Source of the DNA: Gammaproteobacteria bacterium
Lineage (GTDB): Bacteria; Pseudomonadota; Gammaproteobacteria; Steroidobacterales; Steroidobacteraceae
DNA length: 64,000 nucleotides
Assembly (NCBI GenBank): GCA_947452065.1
Contig: CANGBB010000002.1
Span: 186,001-250,000, forward strand
Reading direction: 5' to 3'
Shown here: in pieces, positions 19,085 through 26,754 of the stretch
How positions within the stretch are numbered: the first letter of the stretch is position 1
Layout of the letters: each line of letters opens with the position of its first letter
Made by a program: the position numbers and the translations under genes
Notes under the pieces: generated by a model
Databases searched by the model: none
What the model saw: the letters and a program-made list of their open reading frames with translations, nothing else
Told to the model about the DNA's origin: nothing

Positions 19085-19497
19085 AGCCAGCGATTCGGCC
19101 CCTGCGTGGACGCCTGCTGATGCCAGCTCTTTGCGTGGGGCTGGTTCTGGCTGCGACGCTCGTCACTGCCCATCATTCGCTGGCCAGCTACGACGATGAT
19201 CAGATCGTCGAGATCGACGGCACATTGAAAGATACGAAGATCGCTAATCCACACACGCTGTTTTGGGTGACGGTGCCGGCGAGGGGAGCGGGTGCCGCCA
19301 GTACCGTGTGGACAGTCGAGACAGCGGGGTCCGCATTTATTCTCCGCAGCATCGAGGGGCCGCTGCGTGATCAGTTCGCGTCAGGCCAAAAAGTACGAGT
19401 CACCCTGCATCCCGCGCGGGACGGTGGCCATACCGGGCTGCTGGTGCAGATGCAGTTTGCTGACGGCCGTGTCTTGAATGGGGTGCCCGTCAAATAG
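19081..19497 (+). CDS. DUF6152 family exported protein, coupled to the ABC exporter
   Basis: 138 residues. A Sec signal ([18 protein letters not shown]) is followed directly by [10 protein letters not shown], so the mature chain would begin with His-His-Ser, as in other members here. The body has the DUF6152 pattern: [20 protein letters not shown], then a beta-rich stretch ending [18 protein letters not shown]. Function unknown. The 4-base overlap with the ATPase gene makes it the last member of the adaptor-permease-ATPase operon, so it could be a periplasmic accessory of that exporter. A hairpin spans its stop codon. Confidence 0.85.
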   Translation: MKPAIRPLRGRLLMPALCVGLVLAATLVTAHHSLASYDDDQIVEIDGTLKDTKIANPHTLFWVTVPARGAGAASTVWTVETAGSAFILRSIEGPLRDQFASGQKVRVTLHPARDGGHTGLLVQMQFADGRVLNGVPVK

Positions 19498-19512
19498 TTG
19501 CGACGGGCACCC
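19481..19512. terminator. Inverted repeat between convergent genes
   Basis: A perfect 11-bp stem (GGGTGCCCGTC with GACGGGCACCC) and a 10-base loop span the stop codon of the DUF6152 gene and point equally at the convergent minus-strand gene. There is no T-run on either side, so a bidirectional terminator is likely but not proven. Confidence 0.45.
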
Positions 19513-19528
19513 ATCGAGCGATCGCAGG

Positions 19529-19843
19529 CTATTTGGTTTTGCGGCTCGCTGCGCTGCTGGCAGCGTTGTCGCTCGGGCCGCTGCTTGAGCTGCTGGCGCT
19601 GGAAGCAGCAGCGCTGCTCGGTACGGGCTCCGTGCCGGGCATGCCGCATTTGGCGAACTTCTTGGTCTTGATATCACGGCACTTGCCGGTCGCGGGCGTG
19701 GCCGTCTGACACAGCTTTGCTTCGACGAACTTGCCGTTGTCGCGGCACTTTCCCGCTGCATCCAGAGCGGGCGCAGCCGAGACCGTACCGGTCAGCAGGC
19801 TGGCGAAGGCGAGGGTGGCCAGAAACACATGAATCTTGTGCAT
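19529..19843 (-). CDS. Small secreted Cys-containing protein
   Basis: 104 residues. The Sec signal ends near residue 23 (TGTVSA-AP). The mature part has two short repeats with a Lys-Cys-Arg-Asp core (GKCRDNGKFVEAKLC and GKCRDIKTKKFAKCG), giving four cysteines, then a low-complexity Ser/Ala tail of about 35 residues. The ATG at 19843 has GGAGG 8 bases upstream. Similar small 'KCRD' proteins occur in xanthomonads and relatives, in my recollection without known function. The repeats may form disulfides. Confidence 0.72.
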   Translation of the reverse strand: MHKIHVFLATLAFASLLTGTVSAAPALDAAGKCRDNGKFVEAKLCQTATPATGKCRDIKTKKFAKCGMPGTEPVPSSAAASSASSSSSGPSDNAASSAASRKTK

Positions 19844-19915
19844 GGGTGATCCTCCAGGTTGGGAACGTCAGTATCCCACGAGCCGCGTGCGGAGCGTAGA
19901 AGCTGCGCCGGAAGA

Positions 19916-20632
19916 TCAGGGGTGGGTCAGGCGCTGTGCGAGTTTGGCGCGCAGCTCGGCCCTTGCTGCGGCCACTTCGCGTTGGTATTCGGGGCTGGCA
20001 TTCATTGCCGCATGCACGGCATACGCCAGCGGACGACTAGCCGCGAGATCGCTCGGATAATGTACGCCGCACATCAGCCGGTTATGTGCATAGTCATCAG
20101 CACGCGCAAGGAGCTGATCCCGCAACTCTGGAATCATGTCGATCAGTGACAGGGCCATCAGATAGCCGACCGTGGTGTGACCACTCGGATAGGAATCTGC
20201 AACGGTCTTCGTCCTGCAGACGGGCTGCAAAGTCTTGTCGAGGTTGTAGGGACGTACGCGTTTGAAATCGTTCTTGGCAGGATCGACGATGGCACTTTCC
20301 GTCTCGTTGACCCTGGCGCCTAGCGCCGCCGTCAGGGGCAGTGCAGCCGGTGTGAAGTCGCTCCCCAGAGCGTCGCGGAAGAGAAAAATGGATTCGTCGT
20401 TTTCATCGGCCACCGCACGCATCACCTGTGCCGGAGTACGCAGCGTCTGCAGCCGGTGCAGTTCGGCGAGGTCGGCTTGAGTGATTGCCGAGTTGGCAGC
20501 GGGTGGCGTAGGCAGGATGTCGAAGGCGTGGATCTGAGGTGCGTCCACATAGGGCGCAGCGAGGCTCCACACAGGCAGCAGTGCCAACAAGCCACCGACG
20601 ATCAGCGTAGTTCGGCAAGACGGAGTGCGCAT
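19916..20632 (-). CDS. Class A non-specific acid phosphatase (PAP2 superfamily)
   Basis: 238 residues with a Sec signal ending near residue 25 (WSLAAP). The three PAP2 phosphatase motifs are present: KNDFKRVRP (KX6RP), YPSGHTT (PSGH) and HNRLMCGVHYPSDL, an RX5HX3D motif with Arg, His and Asp in place. This is the periplasmic PhoN/PhoC type, which releases phosphate from organic esters through a phosphohistidine. AAGGAG stands 9 bases before the ATG at 20632. Confidence 0.88.
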   Translation of the reverse strand: MRTPSCRTTLIVGGLLALLPVWSLAAPYVDAPQIHAFDILPTPPAANSAITQADLAELHRLQTLRTPAQVMRAVADENDESIFLFRDALGSDFTPAALPLTAALGARVNETESAIVDPAKNDFKRVRPYNLDKTLQPVCRTKTVADSYPSGHTTVGYLMALSLIDMIPELRDQLLARADDYAHNRLMCGVHYPSDLAASRPLAYAVHAAMNASPEYQREVAAARAELRAKLAQRLTHP

Positions 20633-20784
20633 GGCTCAATCTCCTTGGAAGCGCTGCCAGTTGGAAGCACTGCGAACAGGTCTGCGCTGTCGCAAGCAGC
20701 GCCGCGGTGTGGCACTGGACGCCGCCAGTGCCACCCACAGCATCGCTGACCTTGGCGTGCCAGGGTCAGCCAACGAGTCAACTA

Positions 20785-20991
20785 TCAGGCCTGAGGGGCC
20801 TCTTTGTTCTGCTCGATCCAGAGCAGCGCGGCCTCGACATCAGCCAGTTCCGCGGCATTGAAGCCCGGTACCCGCGAGCCACCGGCCTCGGCCTTGATGC
20901 GGTTGAGTTCGCCATTGGCCTGGGCATGCACCCACACCAGTCCGCGACGCACCTTGGCGGTGAACTTCTGCTGCTTGCTCTCTTCGGTCAT
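20785..20991 (-). CDS. Small hypothetical cytoplasmic protein
   Basis: 68 residues, highly charged, without signal or membrane segment. Its codon use is like the neighbours and a GAGAGA element lies upstream of the ATG at 20991. I do not recognise a family. It stands alone between the phosphatase and the pirin gene. Confidence 0.5.
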   Translation of the reverse strand: MTEESKQQKFTAKVRRGLVWVHAQANGELNRIKAEAGGSRVPGFNAAELADVEAALLWIEQNKEAPQA

Positions 20992-21106
20992 GGATAGTCT
21001 CTCTGTTAAGTAAGAAAATCAGTCCTGCGGCGGTTTGCCGAGCCGGCATTGTATCGCCGGCCGGGTGGCGTCGCAGTCAGAATTGATACGGAGCCTTCAG
21101 ACCCGA

Positions 21107-21814
21107 TCAGGGTGTGCCACTCGGCAGGTCGAAGACGAGAATCTCCCCCTGCCGGCCATGGGTCAATTCCAGCTGCCCGGAATCGATGAGCAGCGCATCG
21201 CCGGCTGTCAGTACCTCACCATTCGCGGTGAGCGAGCCGCGGGCCAGATGTGCATAGAGTAGGCGACCCGACGCGCATTGCATTGTGCTGCGTTCCTCGC
21301 CATCAAAAAGACCGGCGTAAAGCCGCGCCTGTTGGTGTATGCGGAGCGACCCGTCGGTGCCATCCGGCGAGGCGATGAGCCGCAGGCGCCCGCGCTTCTC
21401 GGCAGCACTGAAGGTGCGCTCTTCGTAGCCCGGCGCGATGCCCAGGATTTCGGGTTGGATCCAGATCTGCAGAAAATGCACGGGCTGCGTTGAGGAATGG
21501 TTGAACTCACTGTGCCGCACGCCACTACCCGCACTCATCCGCTGCACATCGCCGGGGCGGAGTACCGAACTGCTGCCCGTTGAGTCGCGATGGGCGAGTT
21601 CGCCTTCGAGCACATAGCTGATGATTTCCATATCGCGATGACCATGCGTGGGGAAGCCGCTCCCCGGTGTCACGCGATCCTCGTTGATCACGCGCAACGG
21701 CCCGACACCCATGAAGCGCGGATCGAAATAGTCAGCGAAAGAAAAAGTGTGCCAAGAGTCGAGCCAACCATGGTTGGCGTGGCCGCGTTGTTCACTACGA
21801 CGTATCTGCAGCAT
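21107..21814 (-). CDS. Pirin family protein, YhhW (quercetin 2,3-dioxygenase-like) type
   Basis: 235 residues, a two-cupin fold. The first cupin carries the metal site: THGHRDMEIISYVLEGEL provides the two His of HGH and SGVRHSEFNHS provides a His and Glu, as in E. coli YhhW. The N terminus (WLDSWHTFSFADYFDPRFMG) is the family signature. YhhW-type pirins can cleave quercetin in vitro; their natural role is unclear. It lies just downstream of the copper cluster, after a 45-base gap, and may be read with it. Confidence 0.88.
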   Translation of the reverse strand: MLQIRRSEQRGHANHGWLDSWHTFSFADYFDPRFMGVGPLRVINEDRVTPGSGFPTHGHRDMEIISYVLEGELAHRDSTGSSSVLRPGDVQRMSAGSGVRHSEFNHSSTQPVHFLQIWIQPEILGIAPGYEERTFSAAEKRGRLRLIASPDGTDGSLRIHQQARLYAGLFDGEERSTMQCASGRLLYAHLARGSLTANGEVLTAGDALLIDSGQLELTHGRQGEILVFDLPSGTP

Positions 21815-21858
21815 GCGATTTCCGGTGATGAGGCGAGGTTTTCTAAATGCCCGGCTAC

Positions 21859-22206
21859 TCAGGGCGCGATGGTGAACTTCACCGTGCCGGGCATGACGTG
21901 GCCGTCCGGGCCGGTGGCGCGGTAGAGCAGTGTGTATTCGCCAGGGGCGAGTTTCGGCGCAGGCAGGGTGACACGCTCGGCCGCTACGCTGGGTACCGGG
22001 CTGATTTCCTGCGTATCCATCTCACCGGTTTTCTGTAGTGTGACTCTCGAGAGTGTTGCTGGCTCGTTGAAGGTCAGCGTGAACTCAGTGGGCGCCTTCT
22101 TTAGTGTTTCACCGTTGGCGGGTGTCGTCGCAGTGGCCATGGCATGCGCGATGGCAAGCAGCGGCAGCAGTAATGCGATGGTGAATGGCGCGATAGGATC
22201 TTTCAT
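21859..22206 (-). CDS. CopC-type copper-binding periplasmic protein
   Basis: 115 residues from the ATG at 22206, which has AGGAG 6 bases upstream. A Sec signal ends at AIAHA. The mature chain has the CopC fold pattern: TPANGETLKKAPTEFTLTFN, then APGEYTLLYRATGPDGHVMP and GTVKFTI at the end. CopC proteins carry copper in the periplasm through an N-terminal His and further His residues. Here the candidate ligands are the His of AHA near the cleavage site and the His of PDGH. Third gene of a TolC-like / multicopper oxidase / CopC cluster. Confidence 0.82.
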   Translation of the reverse strand: MKDPIAPFTIALLLPLLAIAHAMATATTPANGETLKKAPTEFTLTFNEPATLSRVTLQKTGEMDTQEISPVPSVAAERVTLPAPKLAPGEYTLLYRATGPDGHVMPGTVKFTIAP

Positions 22207-22240
22207 CACGATCTCCTGAAAAATAACCTGAAAATATTGC

Positions 22241-23545
22241 TTAACGATGATGGGATGAATGATCGGTCTCGTCCGCTTCCGAACGCGCTGTAATGCGGCG
22301 CGCACGGGGTTGCTGGTCGCCGCTGTACCAGCCCGGATCCACGCCATCCCGGTAATCGGGTCTGACCCGGAGCAGTGTCATCATGCCGCCCATGCCAATG
22401 GGCCCGAAGGGTCCGCGACCCATCGCCATCGGCAGCGTGTTCTCTGGCCCCTGCATGTGTCCCATCGATGCGTGCTCCGCATGCTCATACATGCCATTAC
22501 CGCCCATTGGCTGATAGTCCGGCAGCAGCGCTCCGAGGCGATCGGCCAGTGCTGCCTGCGCCACGCCTACCGGATTAGGGATGCCGTGGCCCATCGCATT
22601 CATCGTGTGATGCGACATGTGACAGTGCAGCGCCCAGTCGCCTGGATTGTCGGCTACGAACTCCAGATCGCGCGTCTGACCGACGCCAACGATCTCTGTG
22701 ACCTCCGGACGCCAGCTTACCTGCGGCCAGCGCCCCCCGTCCGATCCTGTGACCATGAAACGGTGACCATGTAGATGGATCGGATGATTGAACATCGACA
22801 GGTTGGCGATGCGGATACGAACGCGCTCGCCGAGCCGCACATTCAGCATGTCAATGGCCGGAAAAACCTTGCTGTTGAAGGTCCAAAGATCAAAATCGGT
22901 CATCACCGAAGGATCCGGCCGGTAGCTGCCAGGTCGCAGCGCATAGTTGTGGAGGATGAACGCGAAGTCGCGCTGACATACTGGCTGGTGCTGTATGCGT
23001 GGATGCACTATGAAAAGACCCATCATGCCGAACGCCATCTGCGTCATTTCATCAGCATGCGGGTGGTACAGATAAGTGCCGTTCTGTCGGAGCGTGAATT
23101 CATAGGCCCAGGTTTCGCCGACGCCGATGGGGGGCTGCGTCAGTCCGGACACACCATCCATGCCATTGGGCAGCAGGATGCCGTGCCAATGCACTGAGGT
23201 TGGCTCGGGTAGGTTATTGGTCACCAAGATGCGCACGCGATCCCCTTCGACCGCTTCAATGGTGGGTCCCGGCGTGCTGCCGTTGTAGCCCCAGCAGCGC
23301 GCCTTGCAGCCCGGTGCAAACTCGTGCTCAAACTCGCTGGCGATGAGGTGGTATTCCTTCGCGCCATCGACCATGCGCCAGTCCAGCGAACGACCATTGA
23401 GAGTGGTGACCCGTCCTGGAGTTGTCTGTGTGGTCGCGGCCGTTCCTGGCGTGGCTGGCGCCTGTGCGCCGTCGGTTTTGCCGGGGGGCAGGGCGGTGAC
23501 AGCGACGCCCGCACCCATGAGCAGATTGCGACGTGACACGTGCAT
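22241..23545 (-). CDS. Tat-exported multicopper oxidase
   Basis: 434 residues from the ATG at 23545. The start MHVSRRNLLMGAG is a twin-arginine signal, so the enzyme is exported folded. All four copper motifs are seen: SVHWHGILL, YLYHPHADEM, HPIHLHGH and LHCHMSHHTM. A Met/His-rich tail follows (NGMYEHAEHASMGHM, then several Met-Gly runs), common in copper-resistance oxidases that turn Cu(I) into less toxic Cu(II). It lies 2 bases after the TolC-like gene and 34 bases before CopC. Confidence 0.92.
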   Translation of the reverse strand: MHVSRRNLLMGAGVAVTALPPGKTDGAQAPATPGTAATTQTTPGRVTTLNGRSLDWRMVDGAKEYHLIASEFEHEFAPGCKARCWGYNGSTPGPTIEAVEGDRVRILVTNNLPEPTSVHWHGILLPNGMDGVSGLTQPPIGVGETWAYEFTLRQNGTYLYHPHADEMTQMAFGMMGLFIVHPRIQHQPVCQRDFAFILHNYALRPGSYRPDPSVMTDFDLWTFNSKVFPAIDMLNVRLGERVRIRIANLSMFNHPIHLHGHRFMVTGSDGGRWPQVSWRPEVTEIVGVGQTRDLEFVADNPGDWALHCHMSHHTMNAMGHGIPNPVGVAQAALADRLGALLPDYQPMGGNGMYEHAEHASMGHMQGPENTLPMAMGRGPFGPIGMGGMMTLLRVRPDYRDGVDPGWYSGDQQPRARRITARSEADETDHSSHHR

Positions 23546-23547
23546 GG

Positions 23548-24915
23548 TTAATTCCCTCTGACAGGCATCGGCAGCGGTGCGCCGAGTGCGCGTGCCAACG
23601 CCACACGGCTCTGCCACCAGGACTGCAAGGCGTCGACTGCGCCCTCATAGGCTGAATAGGACTGCTGGCGAGCCAGCAGCAGCTCGAAGGGGCCGGTGAG
23701 CATGAAATTGGCTTGCTCACTCAATCGCGCGACGATCGATTCGCGCTGCGGAATGAGTCGCTCACGATACTGTCTGTACTCGTCGTAGGCTCGAGCCAGT
23801 TGCTCTAGCTGCGCATCGACTTCCGCGTCGATGGAGACTTCGAGCTGCCGCACATGGGCCTCGGCCAGTTGCAGCTCTGCAGTTGCGCGCGCCACGGCGC
23901 TCTGTCCCTGCGAAAACAGCGGCAGTTCGATGCCAGCGCCGATACCAGTGCGTCGGCTGTCTCCCTCCTGTTCACCCAAGACGCTGACCGCGCTGCCGCC
24001 CAGCAGGCGGAAACGACGCGTTGCCGCCAGTCGCAATGAGACCGACTCCACCTCGCTGCGCGCGGCGGCCAGATCCAGTCGCTGGCTGCGGGCCTCAGCG
24101 TGCAGCTGCTGGGCTTCGAAAGTCAGCGCTTCGGCGGCCGGAAGGTTCGTGGGTAGCTGCAGTGCCGGATCGGTTGCGGTCAGTCCTAGAATCTGGCGTA
24201 GACGGGAACGGCTGCGGCTGGCATCGCGCTCGCTTCGACTCAGCGAGAGGGCGGCCTCGGTGCCAGCAGCGGCCTGCAGCGCCGTCTCGACGGCATTGAT
24301 GTTGCCGGCCAGACGGTATTGCTCCGCCAGCTCTGCGGCAGTCTGGGCGCTCTCCGCGATAGCGCGACGCACCGACAATCGTTGCTGTGAGGCCGCCGCT
24401 TCCAGCCAGGCGTCGAGAGTGTCCAGAGCCAACGCGTAGAGCTTTGCGGCAAGCTGCTGCTGCGCGGCGCGTAGCTCTACAGCCCCGTACTGACGCCGCG
24501 AGGGGAGTCTGATCAGATCGTCGAGACTGAATCCGAGTGTGCCATCCAGCTTGCGATCACCGCCGTGCGGGCTGGGCCACAGCCACGCCAAGCCGAGTTG
24601 CGGGTTAGCCGGCCGGCTCGCAGCAAAGATATCAGCGGTGCTGATGCCCAGTTGGGCACAAGCGGCTTGTGCATCGGCATTGCGCAGCCACGCAACGCGT
24701 ATGGCAGCCGTGGCGTCCAGTGGGGCCGCCAGCAGAGTCCGCAGCTCGTTTTCGGCTGCCTCTGCATTATCTGGAAACTGCGCCAGCGTGCCGGCAGACC
24801 GCTGCAGCAAGGCCTGCGCCTGCTGACGGCTGGACTGCACAGGAACTGTGCTGCAGCCCGACGATACGCCGAGTGTCGCCGCGGCGGTGATCACACTCAG
24901 GAGACGGAATTTCAT
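23548..24915 (-). CDS. TolC-family outer-membrane lipoprotein (CusC-like)
   Basis: 455 residues with a lipoprotein signal (SSGC lipobox near residue 21). Two OEP repeats of long helices make up the body (AAQQQLAAKLYALALDTLDA; RQLEVSIDAEVDAQLEQLAR), as in the channel part of tripartite efflux pumps. Grouping with a multicopper oxidase and CopC points to copper export, yet no RND pump or adaptor is adjacent. It is the first gene of the minus-strand copper cluster. No strong ribosome binding site is visible at the ATG at 24915. Confidence 0.87.
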   Translation of the reverse strand: MKFRLLSVITAAATLGVSSGCSTVPVQSSRQQAQALLQRSAGTLAQFPDNAEAAENELRTLLAAPLDATAAIRVAWLRNADAQAACAQLGISTADIFAASRPANPQLGLAWLWPSPHGGDRKLDGTLGFSLDDLIRLPSRRQYGAVELRAAQQQLAAKLYALALDTLDAWLEAAASQQRLSVRRAIAESAQTAAELAEQYRLAGNINAVETALQAAAGTEAALSLSRSERDASRSRSRLRQILGLTATDPALQLPTNLPAAEALTFEAQQLHAEARSQRLDLAAARSEVESVSLRLAATRRFRLLGGSAVSVLGEQEGDSRRTGIGAGIELPLFSQGQSAVARATAELQLAEAHVRQLEVSIDAEVDAQLEQLARAYDEYRQYRERLIPQRESIVARLSEQANFMLTGPFELLLARQQSYSAYEGAVDALQSWWQSRVALARALGAPLPMPVRGN

Positions 24916-24981
24916 GACGGTCCGAGGCTACGCGGGCCACCGCATGAATTCAATGCGGACCTGTTGCAGTCAGGCCTGCAA

Positions 24982-26586
24982 TCAGGCCTGCAGTCCCTGC
25001 TTGTCCAGATACTCGTCGTAGGTGCCCCTGAACTCGCTGAATTGGCCGTCGGGTCGCATCTCGATGATGCGCGTGGCCAGGCTGCCGACGAACTCGCGGT
25101 CATGCGAGACGAAGATCAGCGTGCCGGGATACTTCTCAAGGCCGATCTGCAGCGACTCGATGGTTTCCATGTCCATATGGTTGGTCGGCTCATCCATCAG
25201 CATGACGTTCGGCTTGGTCAGGATCAGCTTGCCGTAGATCATGCGGCCCTTCTCGCCGCCCGAGAGCACCGTCACCGGTTTTTTGGTCTCGTCGCCTGAG
25301 AACAGCAGGCGTCCGAGCGTGCCGCGCACTAATTGGTCATCGTCGGCCTTGCCGGTCCAGTTTGACATCCATGCGAACAGATCGATTCGCTCGGCAAATT
25401 CCGCCTGCGGATCCTGCGGCATGTAGCCGCGCTGCGCGTTCTCGACCCAGTTGATCTGTCCGTGAGTGGGTGTGAGTTCGCCGGCCAGGCAGCGCATCAG
25501 TGTGGTCTTGCCGATACCGTTCGGACCAATGATGGCCACGCGCTCACCGGCTTCCACATGGAGGCTGAACTTGGTGAATACATCGCGATCAGTGCCGGGA
25601 TAGCGAAAACTCAGTTCCTCAATATTGACCGCCGAGCGATGCAGCTTCACTTTCTGCTCGAAGCGGATGAAGGGATTCTGTCGCGAGGACGGGCGGATCT
25701 CCTCGATCTTGATCTTTTCCAGCTGGCGGCGGCGCGACGTGGCCTGACGCGCCTTGGACGCATTGGCCGAGAAGCGACGGATGAATTCCTGCAGGTCAGA
25801 GATCTTGTCTTTGGCCTTGGCGTTGGCCGCTTCGACCCGCTGACGCGCCTGCACTGAGGCGAGCATGAAGTCGTCGTAGTTGCCCGGGTAGATCTTCAGC
25901 TGCTGGAAATCCAGATCAGCAATGTGCGTGCAGACCTGGTTCAGGAAGTGGCGATCGTGACTGATGATGATCATCGTCGCGTCGTATTCGTTCAGCGCGC
26001 GCTCCAGCCAGCCAATGGAATGGATGTCGAGGTTGTTGGTGGGCTCGTCGAGCAGCAGCACGTCAGGGCTTGAGAACAGCGCCTGAGCAAGCAGCACGCG
26101 CAGCTTCAGACCCGGCGGGACTTCACGCATCGGACCGTTGTGGAAGTTATCGCCGATGCCGGCATCCAGCAGAATGCTGCCGGCGCGCGCCTCGGCTGTG
26201 TAGCCGCCGTATTCGGCAAACTTGCCCTCGAGCTCCGCTGCTTTCATGAAGTCGGCGTCACTGGCTTCGGGGTTGGCGTAAATGCGGTCGCGCTCCTGCA
26301 TCGCCGCCCACATCTCGCGGTGCCCCTGCATCACCACGTCCAGCACACGCTCGTCTTCATAAGCGAACTGGTTCTGGTTCAGCTTGCCGAGCCGCAGTCC
26401 CGGTTGCAGGATCACGTCGCCCGAGCTTTGCTCAAGGTCGCCGCCGAGAATTTTCATCAGCGTCGACTTGCCACAGCCATTGGCGCCGATCAGGCCATAA
26501 CGATTGCCGTCGGAAAAGGTGACCGAGACCTGCTCAAACAGCGGCTTCGCGTCGAACTGGATACTGAGATTGACGGTTGAAAGCAT
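24982..26586 (-). CDS. ybiT: ABC-F family ATPase YbiT
   Basis: 534 residues (E. coli YbiT has 530). Two ABC cassettes in one soluble chain: Walker [10 protein letters not shown] and GPNGIGKTT, Walker [12 protein letters not shown] and [11 protein letters not shown], separated by the ABC-F linker with [20 protein letters not shown], almost as in YbiT. ABC-F proteins bind the ribosomal E site and help stalled translation. The frame opens upstream, but [11 protein letters not shown] at 26586 is the family start. Confidence 0.92.
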   Translation of the reverse strand: MLSTVNLSIQFDAKPLFEQVSVTFSDGNRYGLIGANGCGKSTLMKILGGDLEQSSGDVILQPGLRLGKLNQNQFAYEDERVLDVVMQGHREMWAAMQERDRIYANPEASDADFMKAAELEGKFAEYGGYTAEARAGSILLDAGIGDNFHNGPMREVPPGLKLRVLLAQALFSSPDVLLLDEPTNNLDIHSIGWLERALNEYDATMIIISHDRHFLNQVCTHIADLDFQQLKIYPGNYDDFMLASVQARQRVEAANAKAKDKISDLQEFIRRFSANASKARQATSRRRQLEKIKIEEIRPSSRQNPFIRFEQKVKLHRSAVNIEELSFRYPGTDRDVFTKFSLHVEAGERVAIIGPNGIGKTTLMRCLAGELTPTHGQINWVENAQRGYMPQDPQAEFAERIDLFAWMSNWTGKADDDQLVRGTLGRLLFSGDETKKPVTVLSGGEKGRMIYGKLILTKPNVMLMDEPTNHMDMETIESLQIGLEKYPGTLIFVSHDREFVGSLATRIIEMRPDGQFSEFRGTYDEYLDKQGLQA

Positions 26587-26754
26587 GAGTGTCCGGGGCT
26601 GGCTTCTCGCCAAGCCCTGCAAGTTGCTGCGCCAAGGGGAGGACACCGATCGATGCCGCAGCCAGTGCTGCGCCAACCCTGCGTTGTCCGGAACTCCGTT
26701 GCCGCCTAAGGTCCGGCTACGGGAGCGTCAATTTAGCACAAAACGCCCCATTCC

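Noticed and set aside
20785-21049. Second overlapping minus-strand frame (20840-21049) beside the small hypothetical gene
   Set aside because: No ribosome site and a weaker composition than the 20785-20991 frame; only the latter is kept.
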